A stretch of 64,000 bases of DNA from Lysinibacillus sp. PLM2 (GTDB taxonomy: Bacteria; Bacillota; Bacilli; Bacillales_A; Planococcaceae). The notes under the pieces are model-generated. The model did not search any database and was not told the DNA's origin. It worked only from the letters and a program-made list of their open reading frames with translations. A program made the translations under genes and the position numbers. Shown piece after piece: positions 24,868 to 33,922 of the stretch (position 1 is the first letter of the stretch; every line of letters begins with the position of its first letter). The stretch lies in assembly GCA_023168345.1 (NCBI GenBank), contig AP025689.1, positions 3,496,001-3,560,000 of the forward strand. Direction: 5' to 3'.

Positions 24868-25808
24868 TTTTCAGCAAACCTTTTTATCGGAACAACTGCT
24901 TTTGCCAAAATGCGTTGCAGAACTCCATCCTGTGTAATCCCCTCATATCTTGCTTCCGGTCTTAAAATAATACGATGAGCAAATACATACGGCGTTAAAT
25001 ATTGAACATCATCTGGTATTACATAGTCTCGATTTTGCATTTTTGCATAGGCTTGGGATGCCTTCATCAGAGCAATGGATGCACGGGGGCTAACACCAAG
25101 ATATACTTCACTTACTTTTCTGGTTGCTCTTGCTATTTGAACAATATAACTTTTTACAGAATCTTCTACATATACACTTTTTACTTCTTCTTGTAATGTA
25201 AGCAATTCTTCCAAGCTTATAACAGAATCCAAGTCGACAATCGGCTCATTATTTTCTGCACGACGAAGCACTTCCACCTCTTCTTGTGGTGATGGATAGC
25301 CCATTTTTATTTTCAACATGAAGCGGTCCAGCTGAGCTTCTGGTAATGGGTACGTTCCTTCATACTCAATAGGATTTTGAGTAGCCATTACAAAAAACGG
25401 TTTCGGTATTTGAATTGTTTGACCATCAATGGAAATCGAAGCTTCTTCCATACTTTCCAATAGTGCAGATTGAGTTTTTGGAGAAGTTCTATTAATTTCA
25501 TCAGCTAAAATAATATTTCCTAAAATCGGACCAGGCCGGAACTCAAATTGTAATGTTTTTGAATTATATATTGAAACACCGATTACATCTGATGGTAGTA
25601 AATCTGGAGTAAATTGAATGCGTTTAAATTGCGCTCCAACAGATTTTGCAAGCGCACGAACCATCATTGTTTTCCCAACACCCGGGACATCTTCAAGCAG
25701 TACATGACCACCTGCAAGCATTGCAACAACACTTAGTTCTGCTACTTGTCGTTTTCCTATCATAACTTTTTCTATATTTTCAATAATTGATTCAATCTTA
25801 TTATGCAT
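24864..25808 (-). CDS. yeaC: MoxR-family AAA+ ATPase
   Basis: 314 residues from ATG at 25808 (MHNKIESIIENIEKVM); a TTG at 25814 is also possible since GGGAGG lies 4-10 nt before these. Walker A EDVPGVGKTMMVRAL, Walker B IILADEINRTSPKTQSAL, sensor ATQNPIEYEGTYPLPEAQLD, arginine finger and lid VSPRASIAL. All ATPase residues are present. MoxR proteins act as chaperones for partner DUF58/vWA proteins, here the next gene. Cytoplasmic. Confidence 0.94.
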   Translation of the reverse strand: MHNKIESIIENIEKVMIGKRQVAELSVVAMLAGGHVLLEDVPGVGKTMMVRALAKSVGAQFKRIQFTPDLLPSDVIGVSIYNSKTLQFEFRPGPILGNIILADEINRTSPKTQSALLESMEEASISIDGQTIQIPKPFFVMATQNPIEYEGTYPLPEAQLDRFMLKIKMGYPSPQEEVEVLRRAENNEPIVDLDSVISLEELLTLQEEVKSVYVEDSVKSYIVQIARATRKVSEVYLGVSPRASIALMKASQAYAKMQNRDYVIPDDVQYLTPYVFAHRIILRPEARYEGITQDGVLQRILAKAVVPIKRFAEK

Positions 25809-25835
25809 CGTCAACCAGCCTCCCAACAATTCCAC

Positions 25836-26101
25836 GCAACATTAGTCAGAATATACAAAAAAATCTACTTCAAGCATATCTAAAACCATAGCTTAATACA
25901 ACTAATTGGAATTGTATATAAGGTTTTAGCATTATATAACAAATACTATATATTCTTAAAATCCCTAATTAATGTTAAATTTATACAAAATCTATAAAAA
26001 AAGACTATACCTTTTTACATTAGGTACAGTCATAATTTAAAAGTTTTTCTATCATCACACTTCGATATGTTGTCATCAAATAAACGGAGTTCTTTCTTAT
26101 T
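25836..26101. other. Intergenic region upstream of yeaC
   Basis: AT-rich, no gene. It contains the terminator of the upstream small basic protein (25994-26031) and presumably the yeaC promoter (candidate TTGAAG...TATTCT near 25845-25870, weak). Confidence 0.4.
25994..26031 (-). terminator. Terminator of the small basic protein gene
   Basis: Minus strand GACTGTACCT / AGGTATAGTC stem with one mismatch, followed by T7. Confidence 0.8.
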
Positions 26102-26443
26102 TTATATAGACGTTCGGTAAGTGTGAATTCGATTTTTCTTTGTCATTCTATTCAACTTGGCAAATCGTTGCAAAAAGCTATTTTGTATATCAACAACAGC
26201 ATGAACATCACTTTGAATCCCTTTAACGATTAGCCTCTGATCATTTTTTCGTAAAACTCTCTTTTGAACCTTTTGCTTTTCATCATCACGTTTACGCCTT
26301 CCTTGCTGTTGATTATGCCTTTGTCTATTTTCCGCATTTTCCTCCATTAAACGAAATACCTGTTCATTCGTATGTAAGTACTGTCTTGAATTCCGGAAAA
26401 TACTACTTGTTGCTGCACTGACTCTAGAAGTTTTCATTTTCAC
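26102..26443 (-). CDS. Small basic hypothetical protein
   Basis: 113 residues from GTG at 26443, which has AAAGGAGG 5 nt upstream; the in-frame ATG at 26470 lies before that site. Very rich in Arg, Lys, Gln and Asn (NRQRHNQQQGRRKRDDEKQK), predicted helical, no membrane segment. I do not recognise a family. Nucleic-acid binding is possible from charge alone. It lies between nadE and yeaC, with its own terminator. Confidence 0.55.
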   Translation of the reverse strand: MKMKTSRVSAATSSIFRNSRQYLHTNEQVFRLMEENAENRQRHNQQQGRRKRDDEKQKVQKRVLRKNDQRLIVKGIQSDVHAVVDIQNSFLQRFAKLNRMTKKNRIHTYRTSI

Positions 26444-26514
26444 ACTTACCTCCTTTGCAGTTAACTTCATTACTAATCTATTCTTTTTATCGGTACAAAT
26501 TACCTAAAATAAAG

Positions 26515-26549
26515 AAAACCAGACTTTTTTTGTATTGTCTGGTTCCATC
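26515..26549 (-). terminator. Terminator of pncB-nadE
   Basis: Minus strand AACCAGAC, 12-nt loop, GTCTGGTT, then T-rich run, 15 bp after the nadE stop. Confidence 0.8.
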
Positions 26550-26563
26550 AAAATTTTACGACA

Positions 26564-27391
26564 CTATCTCCAAAAATCATCAAATATCGTAATAGGTGTA
26601 TGTCTTTTATGCTGCGACCTAATGAAATATCCTTCAATAATGTTCCTTACGTTTTCAGGGACTTCTTTACCTTCTAAGTAATCATCAATTTCATCGTAAG
26701 TAACCCCTAGTGCTGTTTCATCCGGCAGTGCAGGTCGCTCTTCTTCCAAATCAGCAGTAGGCGTTTTTAAGTAAAGATGTTCAGGACAGCCTAGGAAAGA
26801 CAATAATTGTTTTCCCTGACGTTTATTTAATCGGAAGATAGGTGTTAGATCGACACCGCCATCACCATACTTTGTGAAGAATCCTGTAATAGCCTCCGCA
26901 GCATGATCAGTCCCAACTACAACCGCCCCTTTCATCGCAGCGATAGAGTATTGAACTTTCATACGTTCACGAGCCTTTTCATTCCCCTTTGCAAAGTCAC
27001 TTAATAGAATACCTGCTTCCGCAAGGGAATTTACACTAGCATCAACTGCCCGCTTAATATTTACCGTTACTACTTCCGTTGGTTGTATGAAAGCAATGGC
27101 ATCCTGAGCATCTTGTTCATCTGCTTGGACACCATAAGGCAACCGTACTGCATAAGTAGAGTATTTATCATCGCCTACCTCTGCATTCAGTTCATCAACA
27201 GCTATTTGTACTAATTTTCCAGTAAGCGTAGAGTCTTGACCACCACTAATCGCAATAACAAATCCCTTTAGAAAGTTATGCTTTTTTGCATATTGCTTTA
27301 AGAAATCAACGGATTTTCTAACTTCTTCCTCTGGATCTATTACCGGAAGTACTTTCAACTCTTGAATAATTTTTTTTTGTAAATCATTCAT
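26564..27391 (-). CDS. nadE: NAD synthetase, ammonia-dependent
   Basis: 275 residues, the usual length for the ammonia-only form without a glutaminase domain. Converts deamido-NAD to NAD with ATP and NH3. P-loop [12 protein letters not shown] at about 45-57; [26 protein letters not shown] and [11 protein letters not shown] are family motifs; C-terminus RSQHKRHTP. Start ATG after GGGGGACTG; overlaps the 3' end of pncB by 8 bp, so the two salvage steps are coupled. Confidence 0.97.
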   Translation of the reverse strand: MNDLQKKIIQELKVLPVIDPEEEVRKSVDFLKQYAKKHNFLKGFVIAISGGQDSTLTGKLVQIAVDELNAEVGDDKYSTYAVRLPYGVQADEQDAQDAIAFIQPTEVVTVNIKRAVDASVNSLAEAGILLSDFAKGNEKARERMKVQYSIAAMKGAVVVGTDHAAEAITGFFTKYGDGGVDLTPIFRLNKRQGKQLLSFLGCPEHLYLKTPTADLEEERPALPDETALGVTYDEIDDYLEGKEVPENVRNIIEGYFIRSQHKRHTPITIFDDFWR

Positions 27392-28871
27392 TTTCAGTCC
27401 CCCTTAAATGTTCCATATTTCGGACCATATTGCTAATTTCTTGAATATTCCTCATCTTGTTATCCCAACATTTTTGGCTTAAATCTACAGGATATTCTTC
27501 TGGATTTAATGATCGCTTATACTCATCCCATAATAACTCCAAACTTTCGAATGCATACTTTTGCATTTCTAATACAGACGGACTCTCATATATAACTTCC
27601 CCATCATCAATTACTTTTTGATGCAGATTTTTCGCATCGAAGTTTGTAACAAATTTCGAAACAAACGTATGAATCGGATGGAACATTTTAATACGCTCTT
27701 CTTCTTGCGGATTTTCGTCTGCCATAGTGATATAATCACCCTCCGCTTTCCCATTCTCTCGATCAATAATACGATAGACATGCTTCAAGCCAGGTGTAGA
27801 TACTTTTTCAGCATTCGAAGTAATCTTAATCGTATCTTCTAGTACACCTTCATCATTTTCAATTGCTACCATTTTATATACCGCACCAAGCGCAGGCTGA
27901 TCGTATGCAGTAATCAACTTCGTTCCAATACCCCACGAATCAACCTTTGCACCTTGAGATTTTAGATTTAAGATTGTATATTCATCTAAATCGTTGGAAA
28001 CGATAATTTTCGCCTTTGTAAACCCGGCTTCATCTAACATACGACGAGCTTCCTTTGATAAAAAGGCTATATCACCACTATCTAAACGTATACCTATAAA
28101 ATTGATTTTATCGCCCAATTCCTTTGCAACACGAATGGCATTTGGTACACCTGATTTTAAAGTATTGTACGTATCTACTAAAAAGACGCAATCTTTATGT
28201 CTTTTTGCATAAGAATGAAATGCTGCATATTCATCTTTATAAGCTTGAACCATCGCATGGGCATGTGTCCCAGAGACTGGAATATTAAACCTTTTTCCTG
28301 CACGTACGTTTGATGTTGAATCAAAGCCACCAATTATTGCTGCCCTCGCACCCCAAATTGCAGCATCCATTTCCTGTGCTCTTCGTGTTCCAAATTCTGC
28401 AGCACTTTCATTTGCAATAATATGTTTGATACGGCTAGCCTTTGTAGCAATAAGCGTTTGATAGTTGACGATATTTAATAATGCCGTTTCAACTAATTGA
28501 GCTTCAGCTAATGTTGCTTCAACCCTTATAATTGGTTCATTAGCAAATACAACCTCGCCCTCAACCATCGAATACACCGAACCAGTGAAACGCACCTTTT
28601 TTAAATACTCTAGAAAGTCATCATTGTAGCCAAGTTCATATTTCAAATAAGAAAGATCGGATTCACTAAAATGAAAATTCTTTAAGTATTCTAGGATTCT
28701 TTCAAGCCCCGCAAAAATCGCATAACCATTTCCGAAAGGTAATTTTCGAAAATAAAGTTCAAATATCGCTTTACGATCATGAATTCCATCAGCCCAATAA
28801 CTTTCCGCCATATTGATTTGATACAAATCAGTGTGTAATGTTAAGCTATCGTCTTCGTACTTTGATTTCAT
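27384..28871 (-). CDS. pncB: Nicotinate phosphoribosyltransferase
   Basis: 495 residues, matching the Bacillus YueK-type enzyme. Forms nicotinate mononucleotide from nicotinate and PRPP in the Preiss-Handler pathway. Motifs: [15 protein letters not shown] near the N-terminus, [74 protein letters not shown]. Start ATG after GAAGGGG. First gene of a two-gene operon with nadE. Confidence 0.96.
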   Translation of the reverse strand: MKSKYEDDSLTLHTDLYQINMAESYWADGIHDRKAIFELYFRKLPFGNGYAIFAGLERILEYLKNFHFSESDLSYLKYELGYNDDFLEYLKKVRFTGSVYSMVEGEVVFANEPIIRVEATLAEAQLVETALLNIVNYQTLIATKASRIKHIIANESAAEFGTRRAQEMDAAIWGARAAIIGGFDSTSNVRAGKRFNIPVSGTHAHAMVQAYKDEYAAFHSYAKRHKDCVFLVDTYNTLKSGVPNAIRVAKELGDKINFIGIRLDSGDIAFLSKEARRMLDEAGFTKAKIIVSNDLDEYTILNLKSQGAKVDSWGIGTKLITAYDQPALGAVYKMVAIENDEGVLEDTIKITSNAEKVSTPGLKHVYRIIDRENGKAEGDYITMADENPQEEERIKMFHPIHTFVSKFVTNFDAKNLHQKVIDDGEVIYESPSVLEMQKYAFESLELLWDEYKRSLNPEEYPVDLSQKCWDNKMRNIQEISNMVRNMEHLRGTENE

Positions 28872-29139
28872 AAGAAGCCCCTTCTTCCAATATCATAATT
28901 AGTCATAGTATACACTATTTGGTTTTAAACGAAGAAACGATTAGGAAGAAATTTCATAAATTAATATATGGCCTCCTTCTTATTATTAATTAAAAACAGA
29001 GCGGAGTAAAGTTATTAATGTTAAGTTTTATTACATATAAACAACGACAATCACAAATAAAACTCTTTTGTCAGGATTTTTAACAAAGTTTTTTAAAAAA
29101 GAGGTTGTTTTTTTTATAAATCCATTTTATCATGTTATA
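28872..29139. other. Divergent intergenic region
   Basis: No gene. AT-rich. It presumably holds the pncB promoter (a TATACT -10 is at about 28906-28911, minus strand, without a clear -35) and, near 29105-29133, the promoter of the downstream small RNA. Confidence 0.4.
29105..29133 (+). promoter_or_regulatory. Promoter candidate for small RNA
   Basis: TTGTTT (29105-29110), 17-bp spacer, TATCAT (29128-29133). Confidence 0.4.
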
Positions 29140-29319
29140 TATACTTACATTACATTTCAACTTAGTGTTACATGTTAAGTTTACAATTCCTTTTTATTTC
29201 ATTCTTTTTTATAACTTATTTTCTAGTGAATAACTAGTCTTGCCCCCCTTAGCAATCTAGTTTTCATAAATTATTTTAAAGCTAGCTCGCGCCCCCAAAC
29301 ACCTCGAGCTAGCTTTTTT
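29140..29319 (+). ncRNA. Candidate small RNA with C-rich hairpin loops and terminator
   Basis: No open frame. Near the 3' end are two hairpins: AACTAG..TTGC / GCAA.CTAGTT (29232-29262) with loop CCCCCCTTA, and AAAGCTAGCTCG / CGAGCTAGCTTT (29278-29316) with a loop containing CGCCCCCAAACACC and followed by TTTT. C-rich loops that can bind Shine-Dalgarno G-tracts are typical of Gram-positive regulatory RNAs such as FsrA and RsaE. fetA downstream has its own promoter, so this terminator ends a separate transcript. Targets unknown. Confidence 0.5.
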
Positions 29320-29350
29320 ATTATTTATAAAAATTTTCATTGTATGTTCC

Positions 29351-29378
29351 TTGAAAAATTCTACATTTCCAATATACT
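29351..29378 (+). promoter_or_regulatory. Promoter of fetAB
   Basis: TTGAAA (29351-29356), 16-bp spacer, TATACT (29373-29378), about 30 bp before the fetA start. Confidence 0.6.
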
Positions 29379-29408
29379 AAGATTGCATTCTATACTTAGG
29401 AGAACTAT

Positions 29409-30134
29409 ATGGAAGAATTTGAAGAGGCTATACAATTTCTAAATGTCAGTTATGAGTTAGGATCATTATCCATTCTGAAAAATATTTCAGGAACAATCTA
29501 TAAGGGGAAAATTACTACACTCGTTGGCCCTTCTGGTGCTGGTAAAACAACCTTATTAAAATTGTGCAATGGGTTAATTTCTCCTACAGCAGGAAAACTA
29601 CATATAAATGAGAGATCTATCCTTTCTTATGAACCTACCGTCTTAAGAAAACAAGTTGGTATCGTATTACAAAACGCACCAATTATTCGAGGAACAGTAT
29701 TTGATAACTTAAATTTACCACTTGTTCTTATGAAAAAAAGTTTATCTGTGGAGGAAGCTCTAAATTACTTGAAAATAGTTGGTCTCGATGAGGATATCTT
29801 GTCTAGAAAGGCATCAGATTTATCCGGGGGTCAAAAACAGAAATTGGCGATTGCAAGAACTTTGATCAATCAATCAGAAATATTATTATTAGATGAAATT
29901 ACGGCATCTCTAGACCCAGTATCATCAAAAGAAATTGAACAACTAATCTTAAAATTAAACAAAAAATATAGCGTAACTATTGTTTGGATTACACATAATA
30001 TTCATCAAGCAAAAGAAATTGGGGATTTTGTTTGGTTTATGAAGGATGGACAGTTAATCGAAAATGGAGAAAAGACGATTTTAAACTTTACTAATAACGA
30101 GAATATCCAGCGTTTTATAAAAGGAGAGCTTTGA
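29409..30134 (+). CDS. fetA: ABC transporter ATPase, FetA-like
   Basis: 241 residues. Walker A GPSGAGKTTLLKLCNG (about 38-54), signature LSGGQKQKLAIAR (about 137-149), Walker B ILLLDEITASLDP, and the H-loop WITHN. Its partner gene overlaps it by 4 bp and encodes a UPF0014 permease, so the pair is of the FetA-FetB type (YbbL/YbbM), implicated in iron export and oxidative-stress resistance in E. coli. Start ATG after AGGAGA. Substrate in this organism is inferred. Confidence 0.85.
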   Translation: MEEFEEAIQFLNVSYELGSLSILKNISGTIYKGKITTLVGPSGAGKTTLLKLCNGLISPTAGKLHINERSILSYEPTVLRKQVGIVLQNAPIIRGTVFDNLNLPLVLMKKSLSVEEALNYLKIVGLDEDILSRKASDLSGGQKQKLAIARTLINQSEILLLDEITASLDPVSSKEIEQLILKLNKKYSVTIVWITHNIHQAKEIGDFVWFMKDGQLIENGEKTILNFTNNENIQRFIKGEL

Positions 30135-30898
30135 GTATGTCATATGCTACTTTAGCTTTAACTCTAATCTTTGTGCTCCTACCTCTTTTATTATCTAAAA
30201 CGTTAAACTTAGGTCTCGAAAAAGATACGATTATAGCAACTGTCCGTTCCACAATTCAACTTTTAGCTATAGGATATATTTTAAAATTTGTTTTCGATTC
30301 CAACAGTCTTATTTATATTTTTTTAATGATAGTGTTAATGATTTTCGCAGCAACTTTAAACGCTCGTAAAAAAGGAAAAGCAATTAAAGGGATTACTTGG
30401 AAAATCGCACTTACGTTGAATACAGTTGAAATTGTTACGCAAAGTATATTACTTGGGTTAGGGATTGTTCCAGCAACCGCACAGTATATTATCCCAATCA
30501 GTGGAATGCTCATTGGAAATTCGATGATTCTTTCAATACTATTTTTAAATCGATTTACTGCTGAAATTGAAGCTAATGAGGATGCGATCGAATTAGTTTT
30601 ATCCTTAGGAGGAACGCCAAAACAAGCAGTTCACACACAATTACGGAATGCTATTAGAGCAAGTATGATACCAACGATAGAAAGTCAAAAAACTATAGGC
30701 CTTGTACAATTACCCGGAATGATGAGTGGACAAATTATCGGGGGAGCTGATCCTGTTGTAGCAGTACAATTCCAAATATTAATTATATTTGCGTTGTTAA
30801 CTAGTGCTGCAATTTCAAGTATATTAATTGGTTTTTTATCTTATCCAACCTTATTTAACGATAGAATGCAATTGATTCATAATTCTATTCAAAAATAA
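30131..30898 (+). CDS. fetB: ABC transporter permease, UPF0014 / FetB-like
   Basis: 255 residues, about seven membrane segments. Family motifs: TVRSTIQLLAIGYIL, TLNARKKGKAIKG, ISGMLIGNSM, RNAIRASMIPTIESQK, and GLVQLPGMMSGQIIGGADP. The start is TTG at 30131 overlapping fetA; ATG at 30137 is an alternative, both served by AAAGGAG in the fetA tail. Works with the upstream ATPase; probable metal (iron) exporter. Confidence 0.85.
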   Translation: MSMSYATLALTLIFVLLPLLLSKTLNLGLEKDTIIATVRSTIQLLAIGYILKFVFDSNSLIYIFLMIVLMIFAATLNARKKGKAIKGITWKIALTLNTVEIVTQSILLGLGIVPATAQYIIPISGMLIGNSMILSILFLNRFTAEIEANEDAIELVLSLGGTPKQAVHTQLRNAIRASMIPTIESQKTIGLVQLPGMMSGQIIGGADPVVAVQFQILIIFALLTSAAISSILIGFLSYPTLFNDRMQLIHNSIQK

Positions 30899-30982
30899 TT
30901 AGAAAATTTAATCTATTGGTAAATTACGACTATTTTCTAACGAACTATGCTATAATTTTATTAAAAAAAGGAGCTAAAAATT

Positions 30983-31960
30983 ATGCCAATATTAAGAGAT
31001 TTTTTCATTAAATTATCCGAAAACCAATTACTAAATAGTGCCGCACAACGATACGGCTTAAAATTAGGTGCTCAAAGTGTTGTTGCTGGAACAAACATTC
31101 CGGAAGTTATCGAAAGCATGAAAGAATTAAACAGACAAGGCATTTCATGTACTGTTGATAACTTAGGTGAATTCGTTTACGAACGTTCAGAAGCTATTAA
31201 AGCAAAAGAACAAATTTTAGAAGTAATCGAAGCAATTCACGAAAATGGTGTAGACGGACATATCTCTGTTAAACCATCTCAACTTGGTTTAGATATAGAT
31301 TATGATTTCTGCTATGAAAACTTAATGGAAATTGTTGGTAAAGCTCATGAATATAATATGCATGTTAACTTCGACCAAGAAACATATGCACGCCTTCAAC
31401 CAACATTTGATTTAATGGAGAAAATATCAGAAACTTATGACAATGTTGGAAGTGTTATTCAATCTTATTTCTTCAACGCTAAAGAAAACGTAGAAAAGTA
31501 TAAAAACTACCGTTTACGTATTGTAAAAGGTGCTTATAAAGAACCTGCTGATGTTGCTTACCAAGACAAACAAGATATCGATTTAAACTTTATTGAGATT
31601 ATCGAATATCATTTATTACATGGTAAATTCACATCAATCGCAACACATGACCACAACGTAATTAATCATGTAAAACAATTTGTTAAAGATAACAACATTT
31701 CTAAAGACAAATTCGAATTCCAAATGCTATATGGATTCCGTAAAGATATGCAATTAGACCTTGCTAAAGAAGGATATAACTTCTGTACGTACGTACCATT
31801 CGGAAGCGACTGGTATGGTTACTTCATGCGTCGTCTTGCAGAACGTCCACAAAACATCAATCTTGTAACAAAACAAGTTTTCAATAAGAAAACAAACACA
31901 GTTCTTGGTGTAGCTGCTGCTGCATTCTTCTTAGGACGTTTAACTAAAAAAAATAAATAA
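30983..31960 (+). CDS. Proline dehydrogenase
   Basis: 325 residues, flavin-dependent oxidation of proline to pyrroline-5-carboxylate. TIM-barrel motifs: TVDNLGEFV, GVDGHISVKPSQLGLDID, RLRIVKGAYKEP, FTSIATHDHNVI, FEFQMLYGFRKDMQ, YVPFGSDWYGYFMRRLAERP. Length matches Gram-positive monofunctional PutB/PutM-type enzymes. Start ATG after AAAGGAG. No pyrroline-5-carboxylate dehydrogenase or proline permease is adjacent. A short tail LTKKNK follows a hydrophobic AAAAFFLG segment, suggesting peripheral membrane association. Confidence 0.93.
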   Translation: MPILRDFFIKLSENQLLNSAAQRYGLKLGAQSVVAGTNIPEVIESMKELNRQGISCTVDNLGEFVYERSEAIKAKEQILEVIEAIHENGVDGHISVKPSQLGLDIDYDFCYENLMEIVGKAHEYNMHVNFDQETYARLQPTFDLMEKISETYDNVGSVIQSYFFNAKENVEKYKNYRLRIVKGAYKEPADVAYQDKQDIDLNFIEIIEYHLLHGKFTSIATHDHNVINHVKQFVKDNNISKDKFEFQMLYGFRKDMQLDLAKEGYNFCTYVPFGSDWYGYFMRRLAERPQNINLVTKQVFNKKTNTVLGVAAAAFFLGRLTKKNK

Positions 31961-31975
31961 GCTTTGATTATTAAT

Positions 31976-32022
31976 AAAAGGCTAACCATTATGTAAATTC
32001 GCATAATAGTTAGCCTTTTTTA
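31976..32022. terminator. Bidirectional terminator between proline dehydrogenase and desR
   Basis: Stem AAAAGGCTAAC..ATTATG / CATAAT.GTTAGCCTTTTTT, convergent genes on each side. Confidence 0.9.
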
Positions 32023-32034
32023 ATTAGTATTGCT

Positions 32035-32646
32035 TTATTTGTTCCAGCCTTTTTCTTTAAATCTTGAGATTGCTTCGATTCGATTCCCTACACCTAGTTT
32101 GTCTAGTATTGTGGAAATATAATTACGAACAGTCCCTGTTGATAAATAAAGTTCAGAGGCAATCTCTTTCGTAGTTTTCCCTTCAGCCACTAGCTCCAAA
32201 ACTTGGCTTTCTCTTTCAGTTAGCGGGTTCTCACTATCATCCTCATAAACAAAATCTACTAGTTCAGGAGCAAATATTCTTCGACCATCCATAATTGTAC
32301 GTATAGACTGAACAAGCTCTTCGATAGGGCTATCCTTTAGTAGATATCCTCTTACACCTGCTTTTCTAGCCCTTTCAAAATAGCCGGGTCTAGCAAAAGT
32401 CGTCAATATAATGATTTTGCAGTCATATTGCTGTTCGAATAAAAATTCTGCAGCATCCAGACCTGTTTTTCCAGGCATTTCTATGTCCATGATACAAATA
32501 TCAGGCTGTAATTGTTCAACTAGCTGAATTGCTTCCTCACCGTTTTTAGCAAGTCCCACTACCTTCATATCATCTTCCATATTCAATAGCGATTTCATCG
32601 CGCCAAGTAACATTCCTTGATCCTCAGCGATTACAATTCGAATCAT
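32035..32646 (-). CDS. desR: Response regulator DesR-like (NarL/LuxR family)
   Basis: 203 residues from ATG at 32646 (MIRIVIAEDQGML) with AAGGAAG upstream; the in-frame ATG at 32688 lies inside the kinase gene. Receiver domain with the phosphorylated Asp in ICIMDIEMPGK, Thr in IILTTFARPGY and Lys in LLKDSP; C-terminal LuxR HTH (TERESQVLELVAEGKTTKEI, then LYLSTGTVRNYISTILDKLG). With the upstream DesK-like kinase and the desaturase gene it forms the cold-sensing membrane-fluidity system known in B. subtilis. Confidence 0.88.
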   Translation of the reverse strand: MIRIVIAEDQGMLLGAMKSLLNMEDDMKVVGLAKNGEEAIQLVEQLQPDICIMDIEMPGKTGLDAAEFLFEQQYDCKIIILTTFARPGYFERARKAGVRGYLLKDSPIEELVQSIRTIMDGRRIFAPELVDFVYEDDSENPLTERESQVLELVAEGKTTKEIASELYLSTGTVRNYISTILDKLGVGNRIEAISRFKEKGWNK

Positions 32647-32647
32647 A

Positions 32648-33775
32648 TCATTCACTTCCTTCTTGATGTGTAATGGCAAGTGGAACACTTATATTAAGCC
32701 TTGTACCTTTATCACTTTCAATTGTTAGCGTACCGTTGATAAATTCGAGTCTTTCTTCCATTCCTCTTAAGCCGTTACCATATAAAATATTCGAGAGATC
32801 CATACCCTTTCCATCGTCAATAATTGTGATGGTTATATCATTATCATTTTGTTTTACTATTATTTTACAACTTTTCGCACCACTATGCTTTACAATATTT
32901 GTTATTGCTTCTTTTAAACACATACTTAAAACATTTTCGATTAATACAGGAATTTTTAATTTATGAATATCCCCATTTATTTCATACCGAATTTCAGCAG
33001 CCTTTAGTATTTGTTCAATACGAACCAGCTCTTGACCGATAGTAGTTGCACGCATGTTTGAAACAAGTTCACGTACTTCTTTTAATGCAATACTCGCCGT
33101 TTGGCGTATATCTTTAATCTCAGAAATGGCTTGTTCATCATTCTTCTTCACTAGTCTATTTGCTAATTCACTTTTTAAAACGATAAGAGATAATTTTTGC
33201 CCTAACGTATCATGCAAATCACGTGCAATTCGCTGGCGTTCCTCAAAAATGATAAGCTCTGCAATCCGTTCCTTCGCCACCTCAAGTTCCCCAACTAAAT
33301 TTTCTCTTTTGTTGCGACTATATAGTGTAAAAGGTAATAAAACAACACCTATTACAGTAATTATAATAAACGGTGTTTGAGAGATGAATAAATGGAGTCT
33401 AAAAAAGTACCCTGCCACAATGGCTAAAACTGTAATACCTATATGCAATCCATACATTATATAAAACCCTACTGCATTTCGAATATTGCCGATAAAAAAC
33501 GCAGTAAAAAGTGACAAATAGGCATATCCAAACATTAAAGTCATGACAACATTTAATACCATCTCAAAGCTTATCCACATATAGACAAGACCATTTTTAG
33601 AATTAAACGAGAACCAATGAGATAGGAAATATATCAGTATTAAAATAATACCAATATAAATTTGAATATATGAATACGTTCGAATAATAAAGTAAAAGGG
33701 CATAATACAAAAAATAACCCAAACATATATACTAACCCAAGGATTTTTAGGGAATAACGTGTACCAACTATGCAT
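32648..33775 (-). CDS. desK: Sensor histidine kinase DesK-like
   Basis: 375 residues from ATG at 33775 (GAGG 6 nt upstream; GTG at 33787 overlaps the site). Five to six membrane segments fill residues 10-150 with little extracellular loop, as in the thermosensor DesK. Then coiled linker, DHp box with His in RQRIARDLHDTLGQKLS (HisKA_3), and HATPase with DDGKGMD and NGLRGMEERLEF. The gene overlaps desR by a few bases. It should dephosphorylate or phosphorylate DesR according to membrane order. Confidence 0.88.
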   Translation of the reverse strand: MHSWYTLFPKNPWVSIYVWVIFCIMPFYFIIRTYSYIQIYIGIILILIYFLSHWFSFNSKNGLVYMWISFEMVLNVVMTLMFGYAYLSLFTAFFIGNIRNAVGFYIMYGLHIGITVLAIVAGYFFRLHLFISQTPFIIITVIGVVLLPFTLYSRNKRENLVGELEVAKERIAELIIFEERQRIARDLHDTLGQKLSLIVLKSELANRLVKKNDEQAISEIKDIRQTASIALKEVRELVSNMRATTIGQELVRIEQILKAAEIRYEINGDIHKLKIPVLIENVLSMCLKEAITNIVKHSGAKSCKIIVKQNDNDITITIIDDGKGMDLSNILYGNGLRGMEERLEFINGTLTIESDKGTRLNISVPLAITHQEGSE

Positions 33776-33877
33776 TTTAAACCTCACAGACTGTTTGTTT
33801 TCATTTATTATAACAGCACTTCATTTTCTTGACACATCATCCATTTCAACCTTTCCTTTTCTGATTTTTCAATCTAA

Positions 33878-33915
33878 GAAAAATGTCTCAAAAGTAATAA
33901 AATACTCTTGAGACA
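33878..33915 (-). terminator. Terminator of des
   Basis: Minus strand TGTCTCAAGAGT / ACTTTTGAGACA stem followed by TTTTTC, 8 bp after the des stop. Confidence 0.85.
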
Positions 33916-33922
33916 ATCTAGA

